A stretch of 64,000 nt of DNA from Deltaproteobacteria bacterium (GTDB taxonomy: Bacteria; Desulfobacterota; GWC2-55-46), in assembly GCA_016177845.1 (NCBI GenBank), contig JACOUO010000028.1:62001-126000 (forward strand), written 5' to 3'. Numbering within the stretch: position 1 is the stretch's first letter; each line of letters begins with the position of its first letter. This document shows positions 8,675-17,670 of the stretch, in pieces. A program made the translations under genes and the position numbers. The notes below the pieces were generated by a model. That model did no database searches. It was not told the DNA's origin and worked only from the letters and a program-made list of their open reading frames with translations.

Positions 8675-10375
8675 CTACTCGATATAGCCGAGCCCGCGCA
8701 GGGTCTCTTCAACTGTCTTCTCCTCATCAGGCGAGTAAGACTGCTCATTTTTTGGAGCGTTGTCGCCGTCACCCTTTGTGTACTGTATGGGGCGTGATTT
8801 AAGGAACGCATCAGTGAATGTCTCTTTTGCGACTTTGCCGTCCATCTCCGAAGGTACAGGCTCGCCCATTATATGAAGGACTGTAGGCGCAAGGTCTATT
8901 ATCTCAAGCCCCTTCACCTCAACACCCTTCCTGAACTCTTTTCCTTTACCGATGAAAATGCCGTAAGGAGTATGGTTGCCTGTCCTCGGGTCTCCGATAT
9001 CCTTTTCGGTTATGACCACTTCCTTGCCGTTGATGTCGGTTGAAATAATGCCTGATATTACAAGCCCCTCTTTCCACCAGACGACGGTATCGGGCGCTTC
9101 ATCTATGTGCGCACCGTGGAAGACCTCATCACGCTTGAAAACCTTATCAACTATGCACTCGCCAGTAACCGTATCCCTTGACTCATAGAGCTTCTGGATA
9201 ACAAGGTCGAGAATCTCATTATATTCTTTGCCCGGCTCGATTATCCCGAAAGGCTCCCTGCCCTTAAGGTTTACCCTCGGTGAATAATGGAAAAAGCATT
9301 TTGTCTTTTTCCAGTCAACCGCGGAAAGCCTCCAACTGCTCTCAACCCTGTCCCGGATACCGGGGAACAGACCGTTTAAAAACCCTTTCGCCTTTACGCT
9401 TAAATGGTTATTGAGCCAGACATACTGTTTTTTGAGCATCCTCTTGCCTTTGGACTTTGACCAGAGCAAAGGGTTCTGAACAAGCGAGGGCGGCGTGTTT
9501 TTAAAATCAGCCATCATACCGATTTTGGAAAGCCAAGGCACCATGAACTGCACTCCGCCCTGATTGATGCCGTTGCCGTGGTCGGACATGACGATTATCG
9601 TAGTATCTTCGTCAAGGGTGGCCAATATCTCGGTAACAAAATCATCGCACCTCTTGTATATGCCGTAGATGGCATCCTCAAATTCCTTTGCCGCTTCAAC
9701 ATAATCACGGTGCTTCTTATCCATGAAGTGCCAGAAATAGTGCTGTACCTGGTCTGTCGCAAGCACAACAGTTACAAGAAAATCCCAATCGTATTTCTTC
9801 ATCAGCGTTCTTGTAACAGAGGTCTTCAGGTCAAACTCGTTATGTATCTCTTTCAATGCAAGGTCAGGCCTATCCTTGACCATGTGCCTTTTGACAGTGG
9901 GGAAAAGGACATAGTCGCCCTGCTCCTTTAATATGTCATCAATAAGGCTGTCGGGGTAAGTAAAACCCTTGCTCTTAATATTAGGCGCATTCCATCCTGT
10001 AATCATGCACCCGTCGACCTTATCAGCCGGATATGTCATCGGCACATTGAGGACAATAGTCTTTTTGCCTGATTTATTCAGCGCGCCCCAGATAGTCTCT
10101 CCGTCCCTGTGGGTTGAGTTCAGGTAATGCATGTCAACCGTGCCCGGAATGATATCCATGAAATTATATATGCCGTGGCCGCCGGGATTTTTTCCTGTTG
10201 AGAAAGATGCCCATGCCGAAGGGCTCATCGTGTCAGGCGATGACTTCAACTCGCCATAGGTGCCCTCTTTCATAAGCTTGGCAAAGGCAGGAAGTTTACC
10301 CTGTTTTATCCAAGGCTTGATGAGGTCGAATGTAGCTCCGTCAAAGCCGAAGATAAGTACGCGTTTTTTACTCAT
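8675..10375 (-). CDS. Alkaline phosphatase superfamily (type I phosphodiesterase/nucleotide pyrophosphatase-like) enzyme
   Basis: A 566-residue cytoplasmic-looking protein (no signal peptide). Metal and nucleophile motifs are LIFGFDGATF (residues 7-16), DTMSPSAWASFSTG (~48-61) and NPGGHGIYNFMD, with the second metal site IVMSDHGNG and a final ADTV/ GNHTPYG region. Such proteins cleave or transfer phosphate mono- or diesters. The C-terminal tail ends in a short acidic region and RGLGYIE, a feature common in this subfamily. Its start overlaps the next radical SAM gene by 4 bp. It is paralogous to the partial gene at 1-764. Substrate could be a nucleotide-sugar, a glycan phosphodiester or a polyprenyl phosphate; not decidable. 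Confidence 0.83.
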   Translation of the reverse strand: MSKKRVLIFGFDGATFDLIKPWIKQGKLPAFAKLMKEGTYGELKSSPDTMSPSAWASFSTGKNPGGHGIYNFMDIIPGTVDMHYLNSTHRDGETIWGALNKSGKKTIVLNVPMTYPADKVDGCMITGWNAPNIKSKGFTYPDSLIDDILKEQGDYVLFPTVKRHMVKDRPDLALKEIHNEFDLKTSVTRTLMKKYDWDFLVTVVLATDQVQHYFWHFMDKKHRDYVEAAKEFEDAIYGIYKRCDDFVTEILATLDEDTTIIVMSDHGNGINQGGVQFMVPWLSKIGMMADFKNTPPSLVQNPLLWSKSKGKRMLKKQYVWLNNHLSVKAKGFLNGLFPGIRDRVESSWRLSAVDWKKTKCFFHYSPRVNLKGREPFGIIEPGKEYNEILDLVIQKLYESRDTVTGECIVDKVFKRDEVFHGAHIDEAPDTVVWWKEGLVISGIISTDINGKEVVITEKDIGDPRTGNHTPYGIFIGKGKEFRKGVEVKGLEIIDLAPTVLHIMGEPVPSEMDGKVAKETFTDAFLKSRPIQYTKGDGDNAPKNEQSYSPDEEKTVEETLRGLGYIE

Positions 10376-11847
10376 ATGTTCTTCTCTTTCAATTGCAGTT
10401 TGTCGGTTTTAGCCCTTGTCAGCGCGAGCTTAACCCTGAAGCCGGCGGCAAGGATGAACTTCTTTGCAAGCCTTACTATATGCACCGGTATATAAAGAGG
10501 GTCGTACTGGATAATTATCTTTGCCAGCAGCAATGCCCTGTCGATTGCGAACGGGGATTTTGAAAAATCCCTCGTAAAAAGGTAATGGTTAAACCTGAGA
10601 TTCCCCTTCATGAATGCCCTTATCCTGTCCTTTTCCGGGTAATCTACGGTGTCGAATACAGAATAAGGCTTTCCGCTGAAGTACTCAATGGGTGTCTCTT
10701 GTTCGTCCTTAAGCACCCTTACGCCTTTCTGTTCATAAGCCTGCTCATAGGCTTTTGTCTTTTTAAGCGGGCAGAATATATGAAAGGTCGCCGTATGGAG
10801 ATTGAGCTTTTTGGCAAACCTGACAGACTCCAGGTCTTTTTCATAACTGCTCAGGGGCAGGCCGATGATAAATGAACCTTCCACCCTCATCCCGTTTTTC
10901 CTTAAAAAGCTTATGCCATGCTCTATATGGCCGAGCGTCTCACCTTTATTTATGGATTCAAAAATCTCAGGGGAGCCGCTCTCAATGCCTATCTTAACCA
11001 GCTTGCATCCGGCTTTCTTCATGAGAGCCGCAAGCTCATCGTCTATCTTATCGGCCCTGATGCCGTTCGGAAGCCTCCACTGGAGATTTAGCTTCTTATC
11101 TATCATTGCCTGACAAATCTCCTTCGCCCTCTTTATATTAAGGGTGAAGTTGTCATCGAGTATATCTACCCACCTGAGCGCAGGATAGGTCCTCTTTGCC
11201 CTTACAAGCTCTTCTATTACTTTATCAAGGCTCCTGTAACGGAGTTTTTTACCCGATACAGTCGGGCCGTTGCAATATGTGCAATTATAGGGGCATCCTC
11301 TGCTTGTGATTATCCCGTAAACCCTAAGGTCCTTCTCATATATGTCAAAGACCCTGTAATCAGGTATAGGCAGGCTCTCAAGGTCTTTGGTAAAATCCCT
11401 CTTCTCGTTTATAAAGACCCCTTTGGCATCCCTTCCGATTACGCCTTTTATCTCTCTTAAGTTCTTTTTCCCCTGTAAGAACTCAACGACATCCAGTATG
11501 GTCTCCTCAGCCTCTCCCGATATCGCCATCTCAAAGCACGGGTTCTCCTGCATGAAGCTGAAACCGTTTACCGTGATATTCGGGCCGCCGCATATGAGGT
11601 GAGAGCCTTTTTTCCGTTTGATGCCGTTGGCAAGCTGTACTATCCTTCTCGTGTCATTGGACCTGATAGAGAAGCCGATTAAGTCAGCGTCCTTCTCCGC
11701 GATACGCTTATTTATCGCGTCTATTCCTATATCATTCCCGATAACATGCACCCGATGCCCCTTTTCAAGCAGCACCGCCGAGAGATAGCCCAGCCCGATA
11801 TTACCCCCGTTTTTCAATGCGTTGATATCAATAAAAACGATATTCAT
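10372..11847 (-). CDS. B12-binding-domain radical SAM protein (second of three)
   Basis: A 491-residue protein with an N-terminal cobalamin-binding-like domain (residues 1-135; LICGGPNITV) and the radical SAM ligands C185, C189 and C192 in ITSRGCPYNCTYC. The barrel continues with KIGIESGSPEIFESINKG, typical of this class. The C-terminal ~90 residues contain a basic, partly hydrophobic helix that may rest on the membrane. The last codons overlap the AP-superfamily gene by 4 bp, so the two products are probably made together and may act on the same intermediate. Reaction unknown. Confidence 0.85.
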   Translation of the reverse strand: MNIVFIDINALKNGGNIGLGYLSAVLLEKGHRVHVIGNDIGIDAINKRIAEKDADLIGFSIRSNDTRRIVQLANGIKRKKGSHLICGGPNITVNGFSFMQENPCFEMAISGEAEETILDVVEFLQGKKNLREIKGVIGRDAKGVFINEKRDFTKDLESLPIPDYRVFDIYEKDLRVYGIITSRGCPYNCTYCNGPTVSGKKLRYRSLDKVIEELVRAKRTYPALRWVDILDDNFTLNIKRAKEICQAMIDKKLNLQWRLPNGIRADKIDDELAALMKKAGCKLVKIGIESGSPEIFESINKGETLGHIEHGISFLRKNGMRVEGSFIIGLPLSSYEKDLESVRFAKKLNLHTATFHIFCPLKKTKAYEQAYEQKGVRVLKDEQETPIEYFSGKPYSVFDTVDYPEKDRIRAFMKGNLRFNHYLFTRDFSKSPFAIDRALLLAKIIIQYDPLYIPVHIVRLAKKFILAAGFRVKLALTRAKTDKLQLKEKNI

Positions 11848-11893
11848 ACTCCACCTCTTAAAAAATGTTCTAAACTTTTTTTGTTTTTCAGGC

Positions 11894-13336
11894 TCAGGCA
11901 GTTGACTCTGCCCTGACCCTATTCCTTATCTCTATCTTTGATAATTTAAGCGCGGCGACAGCAAGCCCAAGGAAAAACCATAACATCGACATATTGTACT
12001 CGCCGTCAATCAAGCCGTGGGTGCCCATTGCCACAAGCCCGCCTATTGAGCCCCAGAGCATTGTCTGAATATAAGTCTTCTCAGAATTAACAAGCACAGG
12101 ATAGAACTTCGCGAACAGATAACCGATAAATACCGCAACCGCCACAAAACCTATCACCCCGAAATCAAACAGGAACGAGAGGTAAACATTATGCGCGTGC
12201 GGTATCCCGAGAGGGTCGAAATAATACTTAAGCCCTCCCGCGCCAAGCCCCACCAGCCCTGATTTTTCCTCAAGGAATCCGTAGCCCTTTATCCACCATG
12301 ATATCCTTTTATGTATCGAGTACTCGGAGGTAGAGGCTGAAAAACGGGAGCCTTCCCCAAACACATCCTCATGGTTTACTGTAACGAACACGCTCAGGAA
12401 TACGAGGAAAAAGAGCGCAAGGTTTTTCACATATCTCTTTCTTACCCACGGTATCGCGGCTATAAGGAACATCCACATAATGAAGCCGCCAACCAGCGCG
12501 CCCCTTGACTTAGTGTAAAGATGCGCAACCCCCATCATTATCAGAAAAGCGAACAGTATGACCTTGGGCATAAGCTTCTTTACGGTCATGAGCCTCGCAA
12601 AAACCAGAGCCATCGTAAAATTCATGATGGCTGCAACCGTGTTATGCGCGACAAAGCCCTGCGCCCTCGGGTTATATATCTGCTCGAATACGAACCAGTT
12701 CAGGTTGAAAGTGACAAAATCGGCAACCTTCCATGTAAATTCATAATTGCGGTAATGGTATATCGTTACCGAAAGAAAAGACGCTATGGCGATTACGAAC
12801 GCGCTGATAAAAATAATATTGATAATTGTCCTATGAGTGCCTTCATCCTTTACAGCGTTCACCATAAGGTAAAATACGATTGCATTTCCCAGGAGCCTTA
12901 TCCAATTAAGCAGACCGTGTTCAGCGCCCGGCGCCCACAATAATGTCAAAGCAGACCACGAGATAATGAACAGGATAAAATACTCTACATTGGGAGTTTC
13001 TCTTTCAAGCCCTCCGGGTATCTTTGAAAGTTTTCTAAGGGTCCAGCTTACAAACGCAAGTATCGCGACAGGATAAAAAATCCCCACGAAATCAGAAGGC
13101 ATGCTGTGGCTTGTAGTAAATACAAACTTCTGCGGCTCTACCATTATTAGCGGCACCATAAGGTAAAGCCCTGCCTTGTAATTGCAAAGGACGACAGCGA
13201 CAGCGAAAAAGCCAAAAAATGCCAGCCAGAAATTCCTGTACGGAATCGCCATGACCGCAAAACCCGCAACCATGCCCGCAAGCACGGTGTAGATAAGGGC
13301 TTTGTTATCGCCAAACCTCTCCAGATACGCGTACAT
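11894..13336 (-). CDS. Wzy/WaaL-type O-antigen polymerase or ligase family membrane protein
   Basis: A 480-residue protein with about eleven or twelve hydrophobic segments. A large soluble loop lies near residues 320-390 and ends in the conserved IPHAHNVYLSFLFDFGVIGF motif, as in Wzy_C/O-antigen ligase family proteins. These enzymes join glycan repeat units, or a glycan to a lipid, on the periplasmic side of the inner membrane using undecaprenyl-linked donors. Its neighbours (flippase, chain-length regulator, export lipoprotein) fit the Wzx/Wzy-dependent exopolysaccharide route, in which case this is the polymerase. Confidence 0.83.
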   Translation of the reverse strand: MYAYLERFGDNKALIYTVLAGMVAGFAVMAIPYRNFWLAFFGFFAVAVVLCNYKAGLYLMVPLIMVEPQKFVFTTSHSMPSDFVGIFYPVAILAFVSWTLRKLSKIPGGLERETPNVEYFILFIISWSALTLLWAPGAEHGLLNWIRLLGNAIVFYLMVNAVKDEGTHRTIINIIFISAFVIAIASFLSVTIYHYRNYEFTWKVADFVTFNLNWFVFEQIYNPRAQGFVAHNTVAAIMNFTMALVFARLMTVKKLMPKVILFAFLIMMGVAHLYTKSRGALVGGFIMWMFLIAAIPWVRKRYVKNLALFFLVFLSVFVTVNHEDVFGEGSRFSASTSEYSIHKRISWWIKGYGFLEEKSGLVGLGAGGLKYYFDPLGIPHAHNVYLSFLFDFGVIGFVAVAVFIGYLFAKFYPVLVNSEKTYIQTMLWGSIGGLVAMGTHGLIDGEYNMSMLWFFLGLAVAALKLSKIEIRNRVRAESTA

Positions 13337-13347
13337 CTTTAAATATC

Positions 13348-14904
13348 CTATCTAAGCCACATCACATAAACGGCTTTGCCGTTTTTGATGAATTTGTAGG
13401 CAAACACGTCTTCACCGAGATTGAGTCTTTCAATCCTTCTGAAATCGCTGCCTTCGAGTTTTTCTATGAGCATCTTGTAAGCGTAATACGAGAGCTTCTT
13501 TGAAGCGTCACCGTCACGCTTCGGGTTGTTTATAAGACCGACCGTATTAAAAAAGCTGTTAGCGTTGCCGCCCCAGCTCAGCTGGTCTGATATCCTTGAC
13601 CAGAAAATCTTCTCCACTCCGAGCGAAAATGAATATACGAACCTTTTCGGAAGCTCGGCAGCCTGGTCAAGCTCTGTCTGAAATTTAAAATCAACATTGC
13701 CCATCTTGGGTTTTCCGATGTGCGTGCACATCTCTGTTATCCAGAGAGGAGAGTCAAAATTATGCCTGATGAGCGTCCTTCTTATAAGCTCGACATAATC
13801 CTTGAAGCCCTCTATCCCTCCCATGAAGTGCTTGTTCGGGGCGTTCAGATATCCTCCGTCCCCGCCTACCCACCAATGGAAATCAAAGATATCGAAGAAC
13901 CTGTCCGAGCTCATATCCCTGAGCCTGTCGAGCTCTTCAAGCATGGGTTCGTAAAAGCTGATAAAGCCTCTCGGCATGCCCACCCCTGAGATGACTACCT
14001 GCGCGGCAGGGTTTGCGTCTTTTATAGCTTTATAAGAAGCCTTCTGGAGCCTTGCGAAATTCGCAGGGCTGTCTTTCCAGTCCAGGTCAGCCTCATTCGT
14101 TATCTGCCAATATTTGATGACAGGAGAGCCCGGCGCGTCATCCACTCCGTCCCCGTCATATCTTTCAACAATGCGCCTGAGGAAGTTCGAGTACGCATCC
14201 ATGTCCCTCGGAAGCTTGGCCTTGAGTTTTCCTTCCTGCTCTCCCGGATTTCTCTTCCATTGGGCCCAGAAATTCCTTGCCCTTTCATCGCCTAACTGGT
14301 CCCACGGGTTCTGGGTATATACTGTGACCATCATAGTTACGCCGTTCCTGTTGAACTCAGAAATAGCGCGGTCTATCTTATTTACATGCTCCCAGTCTAT
14401 CCTGCCCCTTTCAGGCTCTATCTGCCCCCACGCCATGCGGATGTCTCCGGCGCTCCTTACGAGCCTTACGCCAAGGTCGGCAAGATGCGGGTCATATTCG
14501 CCGGGCCCTTGAATGCCGAACGGATTGTCCTGCCTTGGTCTGTTCTCTGCTCCGGTATTCTCCTCAAGATAAATGGGTATGGTCGAAAGAGGAATGACAA
14601 GCTTTCCTCCCTCAGACCTTATCTTTTTTGACTGGAAAGCTGACCTGTAATCAGCTACCTGCCTGCCTTTTCTGAACAGAGGAACAGCAGGAGTAATGGT
14701 GAATGTCTTATCTACATTCAAGACAACCGCCCTTTGCCTGAAGTCCTGCATCTCGTCATTTACAAAATCAGGCCACGAGACCCTTGAATCGTCACGCATA
14801 TATTCAGCGGAAGCTCCTGAAAAACCGCCAAACGCAAAACTCAGAGTGGCAAACGAAATCAGGGCTGCCTTTGAATATCTTTTAAAAATGGTCTTAAATT
14901 CCAT
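13348..14904 (-). CDS. Secreted clan GH-A glycoside hydrolase (PslG/GH39-like)
   Basis: A 518-residue protein counted from the ATG at 14904, chosen because an AGGAGC ribosome site lies 5 bp upstream and the first ~33 residues form a signal peptide ending near FSGASA. A longer frame to 14964 would overlap the upstream gene and lacks this site. The clan GH-A catalytic pair is visible: acid/base E271 in YWQITNEADLDW and nucleophile E391 in SPLWITEMC. In Pseudomonas Psl, a comparable periplasmic hydrolase (PslG) is part of matrix polysaccharide synthesis; a similar trimming or quality-control role is likely here from its place between polymerase and flippase genes. Confidence 0.83.
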   Translation of the reverse strand: MEFKTIFKRYSKAALISFATLSFAFGGFSGASAEYMRDDSRVSWPDFVNDEMQDFRQRAVVLNVDKTFTITPAVPLFRKGRQVADYRSAFQSKKIRSEGGKLVIPLSTIPIYLEENTGAENRPRQDNPFGIQGPGEYDPHLADLGVRLVRSAGDIRMAWGQIEPERGRIDWEHVNKIDRAISEFNRNGVTMMVTVYTQNPWDQLGDERARNFWAQWKRNPGEQEGKLKAKLPRDMDAYSNFLRRIVERYDGDGVDDAPGSPVIKYWQITNEADLDWKDSPANFARLQKASYKAIKDANPAAQVVISGVGMPRGFISFYEPMLEELDRLRDMSSDRFFDIFDFHWWVGGDGGYLNAPNKHFMGGIEGFKDYVELIRRTLIRHNFDSPLWITEMCTHIGKPKMGNVDFKFQTELDQAAELPKRFVYSFSLGVEKIFWSRISDQLSWGGNANSFFNTVGLINNPKRDGDASKKLSYYAYKMLIEKLEGSDFRRIERLNLGEDVFAYKFIKNGKAVYVMWLR

Positions 14905-14915
14905 ATCCGCTCCTG

Positions 14916-16232
14916 TCACCTTCCGGCAGTAAGAATAGTCTTGAAAACATTTTTCATAACCCATAAGGAATTGAAAGACTTATCAACAAGCATGGAATTT
15001 TTATAAATCATTTTCTCATACGCCACTTTTGAGCCAAGGAATCTGGCGTTCCTGTCTATCATGCCCTTTTCCGAAGCAAGCTTGAAAAGCTCTGTATTGG
15101 GCTCTATATGAAGATGGCTGAAGAAAAACCTTTTTAGCTTATGACGCAGGAACAGCTTTGCCTTTATAAAGAAAAGGAGAAGCCTGATAAATGACACTAT
15201 GTCCTCGCCCGGGCCGTTGACAAAGAAGTTATAGCTGATGTTGGCGCCATCTACCTTTTTCATAATCCTGTATGTGTTTGTTATCTCCGCGTTTGTAATA
15301 TTCTTTTGCAGGAGCTTTAGCATCTTATCCGTATAAGCGTCAGGCGAGAACTCAAAGAGATAACAGCCAGCTCTTACGCACAGCCTTACAAAATCCTCTG
15401 TCATGTGCTTAGGGTGGAACCATGCGGTCCACTTTATATCGAGCTTTCTCCTGATAAGTTCCTCGCATATCTCCTGAGACTGCGACATGGGCACATTAAA
15501 GACAGTATCGACAAAGACGATATCTTTTATACCGAACCTATTGGAGAGGAACTCTATCTCATCTACAACCCTTTTTGTTGAGCGTGAGACTATCTTCGTT
15601 CCGCCAAGGAACGGGTATATGCAGTAAGAACAGGTAAAGGCGCATCCCCTCTTTGTCTGCACGCCGATACTGCCCTGAGATGTCAGATATTTATTGATAT
15701 CAAAGATATCGCGTTTGGGCAGAGGCAGATTGTCAAGGTCCTTGCATTTTGTCGGCCCTGTGAAGCAGACCTTGCCGCCTCTTTTGTAGTAAACCCCTTT
15801 CACGTTCTCCGGGGTGCCCAGATTTTTAAGGAGCTGTGAGAAACTCTCCTCGCCTTCCCTGAAAATACCGAAATCAACCTCGGGAAGCTCCTCCATTATC
15901 TCAGCGGCATAAGCCGTGAAACCTGCCCCTCCCATCACCACAGGATAATTGCCGCAGCTCTTTATCAACCTAAGGAGCGGAATGACAGCGTCTTTGTAAT
16001 AAAGCCCTCTCTCCTCATCAAAGGGCCAGATGTTCCTTAACGAGAAGCCGATGACATCAGGAGCAAAGTCACTTAAAACAGCCTTAAGCCTCTCCAGGTA
16101 ATTATCCTCGACATTCGGGTCAAACCCTCTTACCTCGTGGCCTTCGAGAGACCCTGCGATATATGAAAGGCCGATAGGAAAAACAGGGGTAATTCCCTTG
16201 CCCGTATATGACTGAATAAGCAGTACCTTCAT
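14916..16232 (-). CDS. B12-binding-domain radical SAM protein (third of three)
   Basis: A 438-residue protein. The N-terminal ~145 residues form a B12-binding-like domain (VVMGGAGFTAYA), and the radical SAM ligands are C197, C201 and C204 in TKRGCAFTCSYC. The helix-rich C-terminus contains a basic stretch (FLRHKLKRFFFSH) that may contact membrane lipid. It starts directly after the flippase stop and ends 11 bp before the glycosidase start. It is the shortest of the three radical SAM paralogues. The substrate is unknown; a modified sugar or lipid carrier of the glycan is the simplest guess. Confidence 0.85.
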   Translation of the reverse strand: MKVLLIQSYTGKGITPVFPIGLSYIAGSLEGHEVRGFDPNVEDNYLERLKAVLSDFAPDVIGFSLRNIWPFDEERGLYYKDAVIPLLRLIKSCGNYPVVMGGAGFTAYAAEIMEELPEVDFGIFREGEESFSQLLKNLGTPENVKGVYYKRGGKVCFTGPTKCKDLDNLPLPKRDIFDINKYLTSQGSIGVQTKRGCAFTCSYCIYPFLGGTKIVSRSTKRVVDEIEFLSNRFGIKDIVFVDTVFNVPMSQSQEICEELIRRKLDIKWTAWFHPKHMTEDFVRLCVRAGCYLFEFSPDAYTDKMLKLLQKNITNAEITNTYRIMKKVDGANISYNFFVNGPGEDIVSFIRLLLFFIKAKLFLRHKLKRFFFSHLHIEPNTELFKLASEKGMIDRNARFLGSKVAYEKMIYKNSMLVDKSFNSLWVMKNVFKTILTAGR

Positions 16233-17654
16233 CTAAACTTTACCGACTATCTTTCCGAAGTTCATCAATTCTGAGATTGAAATAGACCTTGTCGCAAAAA
16301 GGCCTCCGCAATAGACAACTCCACCGGACGCAACACCTAAAATAGAATTAAAATCCACAAGCGCGTATATCAATACGCCGCAGGCTAAAGCGCAGAGACC
16401 CGGCCTTAGTACGGATTTTGAGAATTGGAACATGCCGAGCCTTTTTATTACAAAATAAGTAGTGCCGAATGCCATCACGCCGAATGAGAAAAACTTCCCG
16501 ATGCTTGCGCCCACATGCCCGTAAAGAGGGATAAGAAATATATCCGCTGCCAGGTTTATCAGAATGCCAAAGAGCATTATCCCGACCGTTATGTTCTGCC
16601 TGTTAATGGCAATAAGCACATTGCCCATGTACATGATGACCGAGAAGAACAGGAAGACCCATATCATAATCCTCATGGAAGGCACGCTCTGGACAAATTT
16701 ATCGCTGAATATAAGCGTGATTATCTCTTCAGGGAAAAAAGTGAAGAGCACGCAAATAGGCAGCAGGACGATATTTATGTACTTAAAGCTCTGGCTCAGG
16801 AAATCCAGCGTCTCCTTATGCGATAGCTTCGCAAGCCTTGAAAATACCGGCAAGGTCGATTCCGTTATTACCACGGACAATATCATCAGCCTTGAGACTA
16901 TCCTCAATGGAACTCCGAAGAAGGCAACCTCGTCATAGCCCCTTGCCGTAAGAAAAAAAGTATCCATACGGAAAGATATCTCGATAAAGAAGGCGGCAAG
17001 GCCAATGACATAAGCCTCCCTCATGAAGAACCTGATCCTTTCCTTATCGAATGATACTTTCGGGACGATGAACTTTGAAAGCATCATGTAAAAGCCCAAA
17101 ATAGTGGAAACTATGTTAATCGCAATGGCTGATGTAAAGAGATTGTAAAAACCCCAGTCAAAATACGCCACGGCGATTGTAGCAACAAGTATCAAAAACC
17201 TGTTTACGGTTATAAGTATGGATACATACTTCATCCGTTCGTAGCCTATGAACACATCCGTGCTCATGCCTACGAGCGTAAATAAAAACTCGGATATCGC
17301 AGCAAGGTATATGGCAAACCTTATCTGGCTGTCTATTGCCATGCTCTCTGCCACGACTACGATGACAGCGGCTATTATTACAAAAATAAGGGTCCTTATG
17401 GCAAGGACAATAAATACATTCTCAGCCGCCTTTGCCCTGTCACGCGCTATCTCCCTCACAAGTATCTGTGAGAGGCCGAACTTGAGCAGAGGCACTACTA
17501 TGAAGATAGTATCCGTTGCAAGAGCGTATTTGCCGAACAGCTCGACACTTAAGTATCGGGCTATTATCGACATTATCAATATTGACTGAACTATATTGAA
17601 GCCCCTGGCAACCAGGAGCATCCCTATATTATGGAAAAGCTTTAAAACGCTCAT
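16233..17654 (-). CDS. Polysaccharide flippase (Wzx/MATE-like, MVF superfamily)
   Basis: A 473-residue, strongly hydrophobic protein with about 12-14 membrane helices, opening with the family pattern ARGFNIVQSILIMSIIARYLSVE cut short here as FNIVQSILIMSIIARYL and ALATDTIFIVVPLLKFGLSQ. Wzx proteins move undecaprenyl-linked oligosaccharide units from the cytoplasmic to the periplasmic leaflet. Context agrees: Wzz-like kinase gene immediately upstream (16 bp gap) and polymerase further downstream. Stop and the next radical SAM start touch. Confidence 0.87.
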   Translation of the reverse strand: MSVLKLFHNIGMLLVARGFNIVQSILIMSIIARYLSVELFGKYALATDTIFIVVPLLKFGLSQILVREIARDRAKAAENVFIVLAIRTLIFVIIAAVIVVVAESMAIDSQIRFAIYLAAISEFLFTLVGMSTDVFIGYERMKYVSILITVNRFLILVATIAVAYFDWGFYNLFTSAIAINIVSTILGFYMMLSKFIVPKVSFDKERIRFFMREAYVIGLAAFFIEISFRMDTFFLTARGYDEVAFFGVPLRIVSRLMILSVVITESTLPVFSRLAKLSHKETLDFLSQSFKYINIVLLPICVLFTFFPEEIITLIFSDKFVQSVPSMRIMIWVFLFFSVIMYMGNVLIAINRQNITVGIMLFGILINLAADIFLIPLYGHVGASIGKFFSFGVMAFGTTYFVIKRLGMFQFSKSVLRPGLCALACGVLIYALVDFNSILGVASGGVVYCGGLFATRSISISELMNFGKIVGKV

Positions 17655-17670
17655 TCAAGCCATTTTCTTT

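Noticed and set aside
8563-8811. 82-codon minus-strand frame spanning the acyltransferase/phosphodiesterase junction
   Set aside because: Overlaps both real genes in another frame with no ribosome site.
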